From positions 1,984,001-2,048,000 of the forward strand of contig NZ_CAAHFG010000001.1 in NCBI RefSeq assembly GCF_900890425.1: a DNA stretch of 64,000 bases, read 5' to 3'. The notes beneath the pieces were generated by a model that worked only from the letters and a program-made list of their open reading frames with translations, was not told the origin of the DNA and searched no databases. Of the stretch, positions 38,668-47,132 are shown one piece after another; the stretch's first letter is position 1; the number at the start of each line of letters is the position of its first letter. The position numbers and the translations under genes were made by a program. The DNA comes from Pontiella desulfatans (GTDB lineage: Bacteria > Verrucomicrobiota > Kiritimatiellia > Kiritimatiellales > Pontiellaceae).

Positions 38668-40167
38668 TCAAGCTTCATTCGAGAACAGCGTGGTGAATTG
38701 TTTGCGGATTCGGTCGTTGGAAACCCCGGCAAGCCCGGTCGCCACTTCCCCGCGCGCCGTGCCCTGGAGCCGGCAGAGGGTCGCAATCAACGCATCGATG
38801 CTCTCGGCGAGCCGGAGGCCCTTTTTTCCCTTCACCGAATGCGCTTCGGCAAAGTTCGCAAGCGATCTGCGCTGCACCGAATAGTCGTTGAAGCGCCCCA
38901 GGACATCCTGCAATCCCTTCAGCGATTTAATCAGCGGCTTGATCGACGCCTCAGGAAAAAGGGGACTGAAGAACTCCATCAGGTAGCGCAGCTTCTTGCA
39001 CTGGATCCTCAACTCATGAATCTGGGCATCCGGTGTTGAGGAATCGATGGACGGCGCAATGCGCGCGATTTTATTGTAGCGCGCCAGGATCAGCCGCCTC
39101 GCAAAATGGATCGTCGGCTCGTCCGCCGCCTCGCCTTTTTTCTTTGGGACATTCAGCCGCCGCATCCGCTGAGCATAGTCCGGGCCCAGGAGCAAGGAGC
39201 GAACGCCATCGAGGGCACCCCGACGCTCGCGCGCGAAGACACCAAACATGACATCGAGCCCCTCATGCAACGACTCCGGAACCATTCCGTAATAGCCATC
39301 CTTGTCCATGAGGCAGACATCCAGATCTCGCAGGCGGTTGGTCTGCTTCATGACTTCGGCCAGCTCCGCCTTAAGCTTCGCATTGGCGTCCCCGGCATAA
39401 ACGCCTTTGAACAAACTTAACAGGGAGCGAACCCGGCGCAGGCTTACGCGGTAGTCGTGAACGAACTCCGTATCGAGGTCGTCGACGATTCCCTGCTCGT
39501 TTTGGCGGGCCACGCCGAGGAAGGTGCGGACAAGGGTTCCGGCGCTATCGAAAATCGGGGCATTGCCATCGAGGACAACCTCGGGTTTGAATTCGTAGGG
39601 CTTGCGCTTCATTCCAAGCAACCGGACATAGTCGACCATTCCGGAAGCCGTAAAGCCATCGGCCAGCAACGCCTTTTCCAGCAGGGCATGGTCTTCACCA
39701 CATCCGCGCAACGGATGCGCTGAAGCATACGTTGCCCGCTTGCTTCCCTTTGCCAACACCGTTGCGGAGAGCCGGACGACGGTCTTTTCCATTTCATCCC
39801 GCACCGCAACCTTGATTTGCTTCAGTTCAATGGCGCAAAATGGAAGATACGCCCGGAGGGTTGATCGCTCCAGCAGGAGCCTCCCGACCGGGCCGCCCCT
39901 TAGGTCGCCCGCGAATTTCCAGGTTCCGGAAATCTCCTGTTCCGTCATTCTTCCGCTAGCGAGGTCTGCCAAGGCCACCTTGTTCTTCATCTGCAACAGC
40001 ACCCATCCCGACCGACGGAGATGGCCATCGAACGTATCCAGCAACACGCCGCCAATCCCATTTTCGGAGAGGAGGGAAACCGAGTATCCCGGCGGTAATC
40101 CGTTCGCGAGCGATGCCCTCCGGAAAGAGCCCGTTCGACAGAAGCTGGATGGAGCGCTTGGCAACAT
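38668..40167 (-). CDS. CYTH-CHAD domain protein
   Basis: This protein is about 499 residues long from the ATG 40167. The N-terminal part has a degenerate CYTH pattern (DTFDGHLRRSGWVLL), and residues from about 240 form a CHAD domain with conserved basic and His residues (VHDYRVSLRRVRSLLSLF, IHELRIQCKKLRYLMEFF). CHAD domains bind inorganic polyphosphate. The start is uncertain: no good ribosome site is seen, and the frame extends to 40272, overlapping nothing on the other strand except the HAD upstream region. Confidence 0.8.
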   Translation of the reverse strand: MLPSAPSSFCRTGSFRRASLANGLPPGYSVSLLSENGIGGVLLDTFDGHLRRSGWVLLQMKNKVALADLASGRMTEQEISGTWKFAGDLRGGPVGRLLLERSTLRAYLPFCAIELKQIKVAVRDEMEKTVVRLSATVLAKGSKRATYASAHPLRGCGEDHALLEKALLADGFTASGMVDYVRLLGMKRKPYEFKPEVVLDGNAPIFDSAGTLVRTFLGVARQNEQGIVDDLDTEFVHDYRVSLRRVRSLLSLFKGVYAGDANAKLKAELAEVMKQTNRLRDLDVCLMDKDGYYGMVPESLHEGLDVMFGVFARERRGALDGVRSLLLGPDYAQRMRRLNVPKKKGEAADEPTIHFARRLILARYNKIARIAPSIDSSTPDAQIHELRIQCKKLRYLMEFFSPLFPEASIKPLIKSLKGLQDVLGRFNDYSVQRRSLANFAEAHSVKGKKGLRLAESIDALIATLCRLQGTARGEVATGLAGVSNDRIRKQFTTLFSNEA

Positions 40168-40310
40168 GGTTTCACTATAGGGATTACCCTCCAACTGGCA
40201 AGCAATGCGAGACGCCGCATCGCCGAATGCCCCCGAACGGCAAACCGCAAAAGCGATGTTTTTCATTCCCAAGGCTTGGCAAATTGCCGCGTATGGAAAA
40301 GGATAGCGCC

Positions 40311-41201
40311 ATGAACAAACTTGAAGACATCATCCTGAAAAACTGCCCCGCCCTTGCCCCGTTGCCGACGGGGGCCGAGGCGAAGCTGAACCGGCTCAAC
40401 GGCGTGAAGGCCGTATTGTTCGATGTGTATGGAACGCTCTTTGCTTCCGGATCGGGCGATGTGGGAACCGCGGCGGCGACCGATACCGCCGAGGCGCTGA
40501 CCCAGTCGCTGGTGGTGGCCGGATTTGAAGGAGAGCTGGAGCAGGCCGGCCTGATTGGGAAGGATATGCTGAAGTCCGAAATCCTGGAATGGCACAGGGC
40601 CGGACACAAAGCAGGCGCCGATTTCCCGGAAGTGGAAATCACCAAGGTTTGGAAAAAGATGATCGACTCGTTGCGCCACACGCAGACGCTCTCCACGGCG
40701 GAGACCGATTTCGACCAAATCCGTCGGTTGGGCCTTGAATACGAATGCCGCGTGAATCCGGTGTTTCCAATGCCCGGTTGCATCGAAACGCTGCGCACCT
40801 TGAAGGAACGGAAACTCCCGCTCGGCATTGTTTCCAACGCGCAATACTACACGCCACTGCTCTTTTCCGCCTTCTTCAAGCAGACGGTCGAGGAGATCGG
40901 CTTCGATCCGGAATGCTGCGTTTGGTCCTTCAAGGAACTGAAGGCCAAACCTTCGGCCGATCTGTTTCCGAAGGCCGCCCGATATCTGGAAAAGAACCAC
41001 GGCATCCAGCTTTCGGAAACGGTCTATGTGGGCAACGACATGCTTAACGACATCTACACCGCCAGCCAGGCCGGTTGCAAAACCATCCTCTTTGCCGGGG
41101 ACCAACGCTCATTGCGCCTCCGCGAAGACGACGAGCGGTGCAAAAACCTTAAACCGGACGCCGTTATCACCTCATTGGCCCAGCTACCGGAATTGGTTTA
41201 A
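40311..41201 (+). CDS. HAD-family hydrolase
   Basis: This 296-residue protein has motif I FDVYGTLFASG, motif II SNAQY, a lysine in the ELKAKPSADLFPKAA segment and motif IV VYVGNDMLNDIYTA. The region between motifs I and II is a helical cap. The aspartate nucleophile and the Asp after the Rossmann strand are present, so it is likely a phosphatase or dehalogenase-like enzyme; the substrate is unknown. An alternative ATG lies 18 bp upstream. Confidence 0.85.
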   Translation: MNKLEDIILKNCPALAPLPTGAEAKLNRLNGVKAVLFDVYGTLFASGSGDVGTAAATDTAEALTQSLVVAGFEGELEQAGLIGKDMLKSEILEWHRAGHKAGADFPEVEITKVWKKMIDSLRHTQTLSTAETDFDQIRRLGLEYECRVNPVFPMPGCIETLRTLKERKLPLGIVSNAQYYTPLLFSAFFKQTVEEIGFDPECCVWSFKELKAKPSADLFPKAARYLEKNHGIQLSETVYVGNDMLNDIYTASQAGCKTILFAGDQRSLRLREDDERCKNLKPDAVITSLAQLPELV

Positions 41202-41262
41202 CAGAATAATTAGGACATACTAATTTTCCGAACGATCGGATTATTCTTTCTTAATTATTCTG
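41202..41262. repeat. Palindrome joining convergent HAD and PHP gene ends
   Basis: CAGAATAATTA (41202-41212) pairs perfectly with TAATTATTCTG (41252-41262). The right arm contains the stop codon and last residues of the PHP gene on the minus strand. Confidence 0.8.
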
Positions 41263-42099
41263 TTTCGATTTTGCGTCCTTGAGCAGGGCCAGTGCTTCGT
41301 CGGGGACGCGGAGCTGGCCGAAGCCGGTTCCCAGCTTGAGGTCGGGTGTGTTGCCGCCATGGAAGTCGGTTCCACCGGTACAAACCAAACCGAACTCCTT
41401 GGCCCAGCCGGAAAAGCGGGCAATGTTTTCGGGATGGTGTTCGGCATAGTAGGCCTCGATGCCACCCAGCCCCTGCTCCCTCAGCTCCCGAACCAGCGCC
41501 TTGAGTTGCCTTTCGGGCATATAGATGGTGGCGGGATGCGCCAAAACGGACACCCCGCCGGCCCGACGGATCAGCTCGATGCACTCGCTGGCGGTATAGC
41601 GATACCGCTCGGAATACGCGGGGCGCCCCTTCGCCAGCAACAGATCGAAGGCCGCCTTTCGGGATTTCACATGGCCCCGCTTCACCAGGGCCGCGGCAAA
41701 ATGCGGGCGCCCCACCACATCGGCGCCGGCCTCCTGCTCAACATCGCTCCACATCAGCACATAGCCGAGCTTGTTGAGCTTCTTGAGAATTTCGACATTG
41801 CGCTCCTCGCGCCCCTCGCGGACGGTGTTGATCTTCTCCAACAACACATCGTTGGCAGTATCGATGAAATACCCGAGGATATGCATCGTGCCGCGTTCGC
41901 ATTCCGCGCTCAGCTCGATGCCCGGCACGGCCTCGACCGGCGAATCCGCGGCCGCCGCCATCAACGGGGCAATGCCCCCGACGGTATCATGGTCGGTCAG
42001 GGCCATGGCCGAAAGGCCACGCTCCTGCGCCATCTTAATCAGCTCTTCCGGTGTGTTCGTGCCGTCCGAAAAGACCGAATGTACGTGTAAATCAATCAA
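41251..42099 (-). CDS. PHP-domain phosphoesterase (RNase AM/YciV type)
   Basis: This 282-residue protein opens LIDLHVHSVFSDGTNTPEEL, the PHP motif, then LTDHDTVGGI, EGIELS-like VPGIELSAE, and HPATIYMPE and GGTDFHGGN near the C-terminus, which complete the metal sites. I set the start at a TTG (42099) because AGGAG lies seven bases before it and homology begins there; the frame upstream to 42213 shows no homology. Relatives hydrolyse 3',5'-nucleoside bisphosphates or trim RNA 5' ends. Confidence 0.88.
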   Translation of the reverse strand: MIDLHVHSVFSDGTNTPEELIKMAQERGLSAMALTDHDTVGGIAPLMAAAADSPVEAVPGIELSAECERGTMHILGYFIDTANDVLLEKINTVREGREERNVEILKKLNKLGYVLMWSDVEQEAGADVVGRPHFAAALVKRGHVKSRKAAFDLLLAKGRPAYSERYRYTASECIELIRRAGGVSVLAHPATIYMPERQLKALVRELREQGLGGIEAYYAEHHPENIARFSGWAKEFGLVCTGGTDFHGGNTPDLKLGTGFGQLRVPDEALALLKDAKSKQNN

Positions 42100-42337
42100 C
42101 TGAAATCTCCTGAATAAATCCCGTCCAGTATAATGATTGTGTTTGCAATACCAACCCTTCGTTGGTTCAAAATGGGCGCACGGCACGGAAAGAGGCAAAA
42201 AATGATGCTCCACCTGGCCGCGCGGGGGACAAGATTACCTGAACGGTCGCATTTCAGTCGGTTTGGGTTGCGCCCGCCGAGTTGGATTCGTAAAGTCCCC
42301 CCGTTTTAAAGAACCGTTAACCTGATGGAGATAAATC

Positions 42338-43231
42338 ATGACCCCAGCTGCTACCAAAATTGAACTTCCAGGCATTGAAAAATTCAAATCTGGAAAAGTC
42401 CGCGAAGTCTACGATCTTGGCGACCAATACCTGTTTGTCGCCTCCGACCGCATTTCCGCCTTCGATGTCGTCATGCCCGACGGTATTCCAGACAAAGGCA
42501 GCGTACTGAACATGATTTCCAAGTTTTGGTTCGATCGCACCGGCGACGTCGTTAAAAACCACATGATTTCCACCGATGTGGCCGATTTTCCCGCTGAACT
42601 GCAGGAACACGCCGAGCTGCTGAAAGGCCGTTCCATGCTGGTGAAGAAAGCCGAACTACTGCCGGTCGAGTGCATCGTGCGCGGCTACCTCATCGGCTCC
42701 GGCTGGAAGGAATACCAAAAGTCCGGTACTATCGGCGGCATGCCGCTGCGCGCCGGCTACGAAATGGCCGGAAAACTCGACGAGCCGATCTTCACCCCGT
42801 CCACCAAGGCCGACGAAGGCCACGACGAAAACATCTCCACCGAGCAGATGAAAGAGATTGTCGGTGAAGAACTGGGGCAGAAACTGGTGGATATCAGCCT
42901 CAAGCTTTACAAAACGGCCGCCGACTATGCGCTGACCAAGGGCATCATTATTGCCGACACCAAATTCGAGTTCGGCATGATCGGCGACGAGCTGATTCTG
43001 ATCGACGAAGTGCTCACGCCCGACAGCTCGCGCTTCTGGCCGGCCGACACCTACAAACCGGGCTCTTCGCCCTTCTCGTTCGATAAACAGTTTGTCCGCG
43101 ACTACCTCGAAACCCTCGATTGGGACAAAACCCCGCCCGGCCCCGTCCTGCCGGATGAAGTCATCGAGAAAAGCCGCGAAAAATATCTCGAGGCCTATCG
43201 CCTGCTTACCGGCGAAGAACTGAGCTGCTAA
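42338..43231 (+). CDS. purC: SAICAR synthetase
   Basis: This 297-residue enzyme ligates aspartate to CAIR in purine synthesis. It has the N-terminal SGKVREVYDLGDQYLFVASDRISAFD, the GYLIGSGWKEYQKSGTI ATP-grasp region, FTPSTKADEGHDENIS and IADTKFEFGMIGDELILIDE, all typical for the longer plant/yeast-like form. GGAG precedes the ATG by seven bases. A REP-like repeat follows within 11 bp of the stop. The 238-bp gap before it holds only a short hairpin. Confidence 0.96.
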   Translation: MTPAATKIELPGIEKFKSGKVREVYDLGDQYLFVASDRISAFDVVMPDGIPDKGSVLNMISKFWFDRTGDVVKNHMISTDVADFPAELQEHAELLKGRSMLVKKAELLPVECIVRGYLIGSGWKEYQKSGTIGGMPLRAGYEMAGKLDEPIFTPSTKADEGHDENISTEQMKEIVGEELGQKLVDISLKLYKTAADYALTKGIIIADTKFEFGMIGDELILIDEVLTPDSSRFWPADTYKPGSSPFSFDKQFVRDYLETLDWDKTPPGPVLPDEVIEKSREKYLEAYRLLTGEELSC

Positions 43232-43241
43232 AAAGAAAATC

Positions 43242-43364
43242 TGGAGTGCGGTGGCAACGAGGTACGAGGCGACACCGCTTTTGCGGGCGCACCGCACCGT
43301 TGAACCGTAAAAGCGGTGTGGCGCGTTGCTTCCCACCGCACTCCAAAACGGTTGCCGCACCCCA
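43242..43364. repeat. REP-like palindromic repeat, copy 1
   Basis: This 123-bp element has an outer stem GTGCGGTGG with CCACCGCAC and an inner stem CGACACCGCTTTT with AAAAGCGGTGTGG, so it folds into a double hairpin. A second copy at 45245-45364 matches it at roughly nine in ten positions and in the same orientation. The repeat starts 11 bp after purC and ends 55 bp before the RAYT-like transposase. Confidence 0.85.
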
Positions 43365-43419
43365 GAATATTCTTAAAAAAACAATTAACTACCGCGCTTC
43401 TTCTCGCTATTCTTCAGCC

Positions 43420-43962
43420 ATGAACCGCGAAGCTGACTATTGGCCGCATGCGCCCATGCATTCCCTGTCGGAACAGGGTGTCTACATGGTCACCGCAGGA
43501 ACCTATCAAAAGCAGCACTTCCTCAATGCACCCGACAAGCTGACCCTTTTTCGCGACCTGCTTTTCAGCTTTGCCGCGGAATTCGGCTGGCAGTTGCAGG
43601 CCTGGGCCATCATGGCCAACCACTATCATTTTGTGGCCGTCTCGCCCGCAAGCGCGGAATCGTTGCGGCGCTTCATCGGCAAACTGCATGAATATAACGC
43701 CAAAAAACTCAACCGGATCGATCAGGCCCCCGGACGTAAAGTCTGGCACAACTATTGGGATTCACACATCACCCACCAAACCTCCTACTATGCCCGCCTG
43801 CGCTATGTGCACCGCAACCCCGAGCACCACGGCATCATTGATCAGGCCGCCAACTATCGCTGGTGCTCGCAGGCCTGGCTCGAACACCACGCCGACCGCG
43901 CATTCGTCAATACCCTCGCCAAATTCAAAACCGACCGCATTTCCGTGCGCGATGATTTTTGA
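43420..43962 (+). CDS. REP-associated tyrosine transposase-like (RAYT) Y1 protein
   Basis: This 180-residue HUH endonuclease-like protein has the metal-binding HxH in NHYHFVAVSP and the tyrosine region HQTSYYARLRYVHRNP; RAYTs use one tyrosine there to cut single-stranded palindromes. It opens EQGVYMVTAGTYQKQHFL, as in the TnpA-REP group. REP-like copies lie 55 bp before it and 1.3 kb after it. It lacks IS200 ends, as is typical for a domesticated single-copy RAYT. Confidence 0.88.
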   Translation: MNREADYWPHAPMHSLSEQGVYMVTAGTYQKQHFLNAPDKLTLFRDLLFSFAAEFGWQLQAWAIMANHYHFVAVSPASAESLRRFIGKLHEYNAKKLNRIDQAPGRKVWHNYWDSHITHQTSYYARLRYVHRNPEHHGIIDQAANYRWCSQAWLEHHADRAFVNTLAKFKTDRISVRDDF

Positions 43963-43963
43963 A

Positions 43964-44018
43964 AAAAGGTCCTAGAGAAAAGGTCCTGGAGAAAAGGTCC
44001 TGGAGAAAAGTTCTGGAG
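43964..44018. repeat. Four tandem copies of a 14-bp unit
   Basis: The unit AAAAGGTCCTGGAG occurs at 43964 (one change), 43978, 43992 and 44006 (one base short, one change). It begins right after the RAYT stop and ends 20 bp before the IS110 transposase stop, so it forms the outer edge of the IS110 insertion. Confidence 0.85.
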
Positions 44019-44038
44019 CAACAGTGCTTAACAGCAAC

Positions 44039-44953
44039 CTAAATTTCAGCATTTTTCACGGCGGAGTTAGCAGCGATGAGCAACTTTCTCATGACCGCCG
44101 TAAGCGCGACCATTTTTGGGCGGTGGTTTTCATTTACCAGACGCTGGTAGAACTCGCGAAGAACTGGGTTGTATGTCCTGGCATTCATGGCAGCCATGTA
44201 CAGGCAGGAACGCAACCTTCGGCGCCCGCCACAGACATGCCGCCTGCCGGACTTGCCCCCGCTGTCCCGGTTGAAGGGGGCGAGTCCCGCCAGCGACGCG
44301 ATTTCCCTGCGCGAAAGCGTGCCGATCTCAGGGAGGTGGGCGAGCAGGGTCACCGCATTGACGATGCCCAGGCCTTTGATGGACTGGATACACTTGGCCT
44401 TCTGCGTCATGGTTGCGTCTTCGGCAAGGGTATCTTTGATTTTCGCTTCGATTTTCTCGAGCTGCTTTTCAAGCCACTTGAGATGCTGCTTGATCAGTCT
44501 GACCATCTCCGGCTCGTCGGCAGTTCCCAAGCGGTTCTTCTCGGCCGTATGCATGTCGCTCAGGTGCACCCTTCGATCAACGAGGGCGGTGAGCCTGCGC
44601 TGCGTCGCCGAAGGCTTCTCGGAGGGCTTGGGGTCGGTGTGCGACGCGAAGTCGCGGATCATCCGCGCGTCGATCGGATCGGTCTTGGCGATCTGCCCCA
44701 TGCCCAGCGCGAAGTGCCGGACGCGCGACGGGTTCACGATGCTCGCGGTGCCGCTGGCGGCCATCACCATCCAGGCGGCCATGCGTTCGTAGCCGCCCGT
44801 GGACTCGAAGACATAGTGGGCGCTGCCCGCCCAGTTCATCAGCGCCGTGGCACCCTCGCAGGTGTTGTCGAAGCGACGCGCTGTTTTTCCGTTGAAGGCA
44901 TCCAGATGCTTCTTGGAAACATCGACGCCACAGTATACTTTTTCCTTGTTCAT
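44039..44953 (-). CDS. IS110-family transposase
   Basis: This 304-residue DEDD transposase has the RuvC-like acidic residues in CGVDVSKKHLDA, FESTGGYER and AKTDPIDARMIRDF, and the C-terminal transposase domain with IKGLGIVNAVTLLAHLPEIG and GGKSGRRHVCGGR, which supplies the catalytic Ser. It is full length with AGGAG before its ATG. IS110 elements excise without terminal inverted repeats and their target choice is set by a bridge RNA, encoded near the transposase. Confidence 0.92.
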   Translation of the reverse strand: MNKEKVYCGVDVSKKHLDAFNGKTARRFDNTCEGATALMNWAGSAHYVFESTGGYERMAAWMVMAASGTASIVNPSRVRHFALGMGQIAKTDPIDARMIRDFASHTDPKPSEKPSATQRRLTALVDRRVHLSDMHTAEKNRLGTADEPEMVRLIKQHLKWLEKQLEKIEAKIKDTLAEDATMTQKAKCIQSIKGLGIVNAVTLLAHLPEIGTLSRREIASLAGLAPFNRDSGGKSGRRHVCGGRRRLRSCLYMAAMNARTYNPVLREFYQRLVNENHRPKMVALTAVMRKLLIAANSAVKNAEI

Positions 44954-45244
44954 ATTTGCTCCTACTTGCTAATGCGAGCTCGCTCGTACGGCTCATGCAA
45001 CAGTTCGAGTTCAATATGGCAACCATCCGGCGGATCCGGGCTCCAGAACGTTCGCCAAAGGCGAACCAGTGCGGCACGATCTCACCGGACGGGAACCTCT
45101 CCCGGCTGGCCGGCCGGGGGAGGCACTCCTCTACGAGGATTGCACAACCCCTTTCACGGGAAAAAGGATTTCTCCGACGTTATAGAAATTCATTCTCAAA
45201 ATCCTTTTTCCCTACCTGTTTTGAGTTGGTTGGAGAAACATACA
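44954..45244 (-). ncRNA. Candidate IS110 bridge RNA region upstream of the transposase
   Basis: This is the non-coding leader of the IS110 transposase, where IS110-group elements encode their bridge RNA. It holds a 14-bp perfect stem (45158-45171 with 45199-45212), a GC-rich hairpin CCTCTCCCGGC/GCCGGGGGAGG around 45098-45126, and a GTTCGCC/GGCGAAC hairpin near 45049-45066. The exact RNA ends, target loop and donor loop cannot be read by eye. The 501-bp gap up to the antitoxin holds only this and the repeat copy 2. Confidence 0.55.
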
Positions 45245-45364
45245 AGTGCGGTGGCAACGAGGTACGAGGCGACACCGCTTTAGCGTACGCACCGCACCGT
45301 TCAACCGCAAAAGCGGTGTGGCGCTTCGCTTCCCACCGCACTCCAAAACGATTACCGCACTCCA
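45245..45364. repeat. REP-like palindromic repeat, copy 2
   Basis: This copy matches that at 43242-43364 in the same orientation, with differences mostly in the central loop. Its double-hairpin stems are intact. It lies just outside the IS110 leader and 90 bp before the antitoxin gene. Confidence 0.85.
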
Positions 45365-45454
45365 GGTTGCCGTCCGCCCCATACCGGGATGACAAACGGT
45401 CATTGACACTTTGCCGGTTGCGTACCATATTTGTGCCCACACTTGGAGGCAGGT

Positions 45455-45691
45455 ATGAAAACGGTAAGCGTGCGCGAAATGCGGGATCACATCGGACAAG
45501 TCCTCAGCAGCGCCGAGCTGGGCGAAACGGTGATTATCAAGCGGCACGGCCGGAAGATTGCAAAACTGGGGCCGCTGGATGCAACGGAAGCAGGCCTGCC
45601 GAGTATGAAAAAATTGCGCGATCAAATTTCCAACAAGGGAAAGGCGCTCAGCAAAGCGGTCATCGACGAGCGGGAAGAGGAACGTTACTGA
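45455..45691 (+). CDS. Phd/YefM-family antitoxin
   Basis: This 78-residue protein has the Phd fold opening MKTVSVREMRDHIGQVL and the ETVIIKRHGRKIAKLGP strand, then a C-terminal toxin-binding tail. It starts at the ATG 45455, preceded by GGAGG. The PIN toxin gene begins one base after its stop, so both are co-translated. The antitoxin dimer should bind the promoter and repress the operon. Confidence 0.88.
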   Translation: MKTVSVREMRDHIGQVLSSAELGETVIIKRHGRKIAKLGPLDATEAGLPSMKKLRDQISNKGKALSKAVIDEREEERY

Positions 45692-45692
45692 G

Positions 45693-46112
45693 ATGCCGTA
45701 TATCGATACCAGCGTTCTGGCGGCCTATTATTGTCCTGAAGCGGCAAGTTCCCGAATTGAGAAAACCCTTGAAAAAACCGCGAACCCCACCATAAGCCAG
45801 CTGGTTGAAACAGAACTTTATTCCGCTGTTGCCCGCAAAGTCCGCATGAAGGAAATGACCCGGCAAGACGGCAACCTGATCCTCTCGCAGTTTAATCTTC
45901 ATCTTGAGCAACGGCTGTACCGCATGCTGCCCGTGGAAACACGCCACTACCATGTTGCCCGCGAGTGGATCGGTCGCTTTGATACCGCTTTAAGGACGTT
46001 GGATGCGCTGCATCTTGCAATCGCATATTCGGAAAACCTCACCTTGCTGAGTGCCGACCACCACTTATGCAAAGCCGCGGATTATTTTGGAATCAGCGTC
46101 CAATCCGTCTGA
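45693..46112 (+). CDS. vapC: PIN-domain toxin, VapC type
   Basis: This 139-residue protein has the PIN acidic site: Asp in YIDTSVLAAYY, Glu in VETELYSAVAR, Asp in LRTLDALHLA, and Asp in LSADHHLCKAA. VapC toxins cut tRNA or rRNA; the target is unknown. It pairs with the upstream Phd-type antitoxin (a common mixed Phd-VapC arrangement). The xerC/D gene starts 13 bp after it but is probably not part of the module. Confidence 0.9.
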   Translation: MPYIDTSVLAAYYCPEAASSRIEKTLEKTANPTISQLVETELYSAVARKVRMKEMTRQDGNLILSQFNLHLEQRLYRMLPVETRHYHVAREWIGRFDTALRTLDALHLAIAYSENLTLLSADHHLCKAADYFGISVQSV

Positions 46113-46125
46113 ACCCTAAACCGAC

Positions 46126-47013
46126 ATGAACGCACTTTTAGAAAGTTTTCTGGACTACATTTCGCTGGAGCGCGGGTTGAGCATCAACACGCGGAAGGCG
46201 TATGCCGATGACATCGGTCAGTTCCTGAGCTTTCTCGACCAGAAAGGCGTGACCTCGCTCAATCAGGTGAGCCGGAAACAGGTGCTCGACCACCTGATGG
46301 CCATGAAAGCCAAGGGCATGTCGACCAACTCAATATCCCGCCATCTGGTCTCCATCAAGGTTTTCTTCCGCTACCTGCAGCAGGAGGGGCTGCTGGATAA
46401 AAATGTGACCGACACGATGGATTCCCCCAAGCTGTGGAAAATCCTGCCGGACACGCTGTCGGAGAAGGAGGTTGATCTGCTCCTGAAAGCACCGGACATG
46501 CGCACGCCGCTGGGGGTGCGCGACCGCGCGATCCTGGAACTGTTCTATGCCTCGGGCCTGCGTGTTTCGGAGCTGGCCAACCTGCAGCTTCCCGCCCTGC
46601 ACCTCGACGACGGCTACATCCGCGTGATCGGAAAAGGCCGCAAGGAGCGCGTCATCCCCGTCGCCCGCGATTCCGCCAACCTGCTCGAGTGCTATCTCGA
46701 AGAAGTCCGCCCCATGCTGTGCGACAACCCGCATCTGCAAAATGTTTTTATCTCCAAACGGGAAACGGCGCTCTGCCGCCAGCGCCTTTGGCAGATTATT
46801 AAAAAATATACGAAAGATGCGGGCATCATGAAAAACGTGACGCCCCATACGCTGCGCCACTCCTTTGCCAGCCATCTGCTGCAAAACGGCGCCCCGCTGC
46901 GGGTCATCCAGGAAATGCTGGGCCATGCCGACATTGCCACCACCCAGATCTACACCCACGTCGACCCCAACCGCCTGAAGGCCATCCACCAGCAGTTCCA
47001 CCCGAGGGCTTGA
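46126..47013 (+). CDS. xerD: Tyrosine recombinase XerC/XerD
   Basis: This 295-residue recombinase resolves chromosome dimers with a partner. It has the SAM-like N-terminal domain, then catalytic Arg in [10 protein letters not shown], the [15 protein letters not shown] box (His, Arg), the [14 protein letters not shown] segment with the nucleophile Tyr. Length and motifs are standard for XerC/D rather than a phage integrase. The partner gene is not in the window. It lies between the vapC toxin and the gspF gene. Confidence 0.9.
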   Translation: MNALLESFLDYISLERGLSINTRKAYADDIGQFLSFLDQKGVTSLNQVSRKQVLDHLMAMKAKGMSTNSISRHLVSIKVFFRYLQQEGLLDKNVTDTMDSPKLWKILPDTLSEKEVDLLLKAPDMRTPLGVRDRAILELFYASGLRVSELANLQLPALHLDDGYIRVIGKGRKERVIPVARDSANLLECYLEEVRPMLCDNPHLQNVFISKRETALCRQRLWQIIKKYTKDAGIMKNVTPHTLRHSFASHLLQNGAPLRVIQEMLGHADIATTQIYTHVDPNRLKAIHQQFHPRA

Positions 47014-47019
47014 TGGCAA

Positions 47020-47038
47020 ACGAAGCTTCCAGCTTCGT
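47020..47038. repeat. Small hairpin after the recombinase
   Basis: ACGAAGCT and AGCTTCGT pair over 8 bp around TCC, 7 bp after the stop codon. Without a T-run it is a weak terminator at best. Confidence 0.5.
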
Positions 47039-47132
47039 CTACATTTGTGGCTTCCATTCCGCCCCGCTTCCATTATTCTTTTCAGGATCATTGGAAATAA
47101 ATCCGCGGCACGGCCGTTTATCATAGGTTGCT

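Noticed and set aside
42100-42337. Purine riboswitch upstream of purC
   Set aside because: Only a short CCAAC/GTTGG hairpin is visible; the conserved purine aptamer loops are not seen.
43964-44018. Possible CRISPR array
   Set aside because: The 14-bp units are contiguous with no spacers, so it is a simple tandem repeat.
44024-45283. 419-residue open frame across the IS110 element on the plus strand
   Set aside because: It runs antisense to the transposase and through the structured leader, and has no recognisable domain.
43242-45364. Composite transposon formed by the two direct repeats
   Set aside because: The repeats lack transposase and the inner genes belong to two separate elements; a REP-type repeat explanation is simpler.
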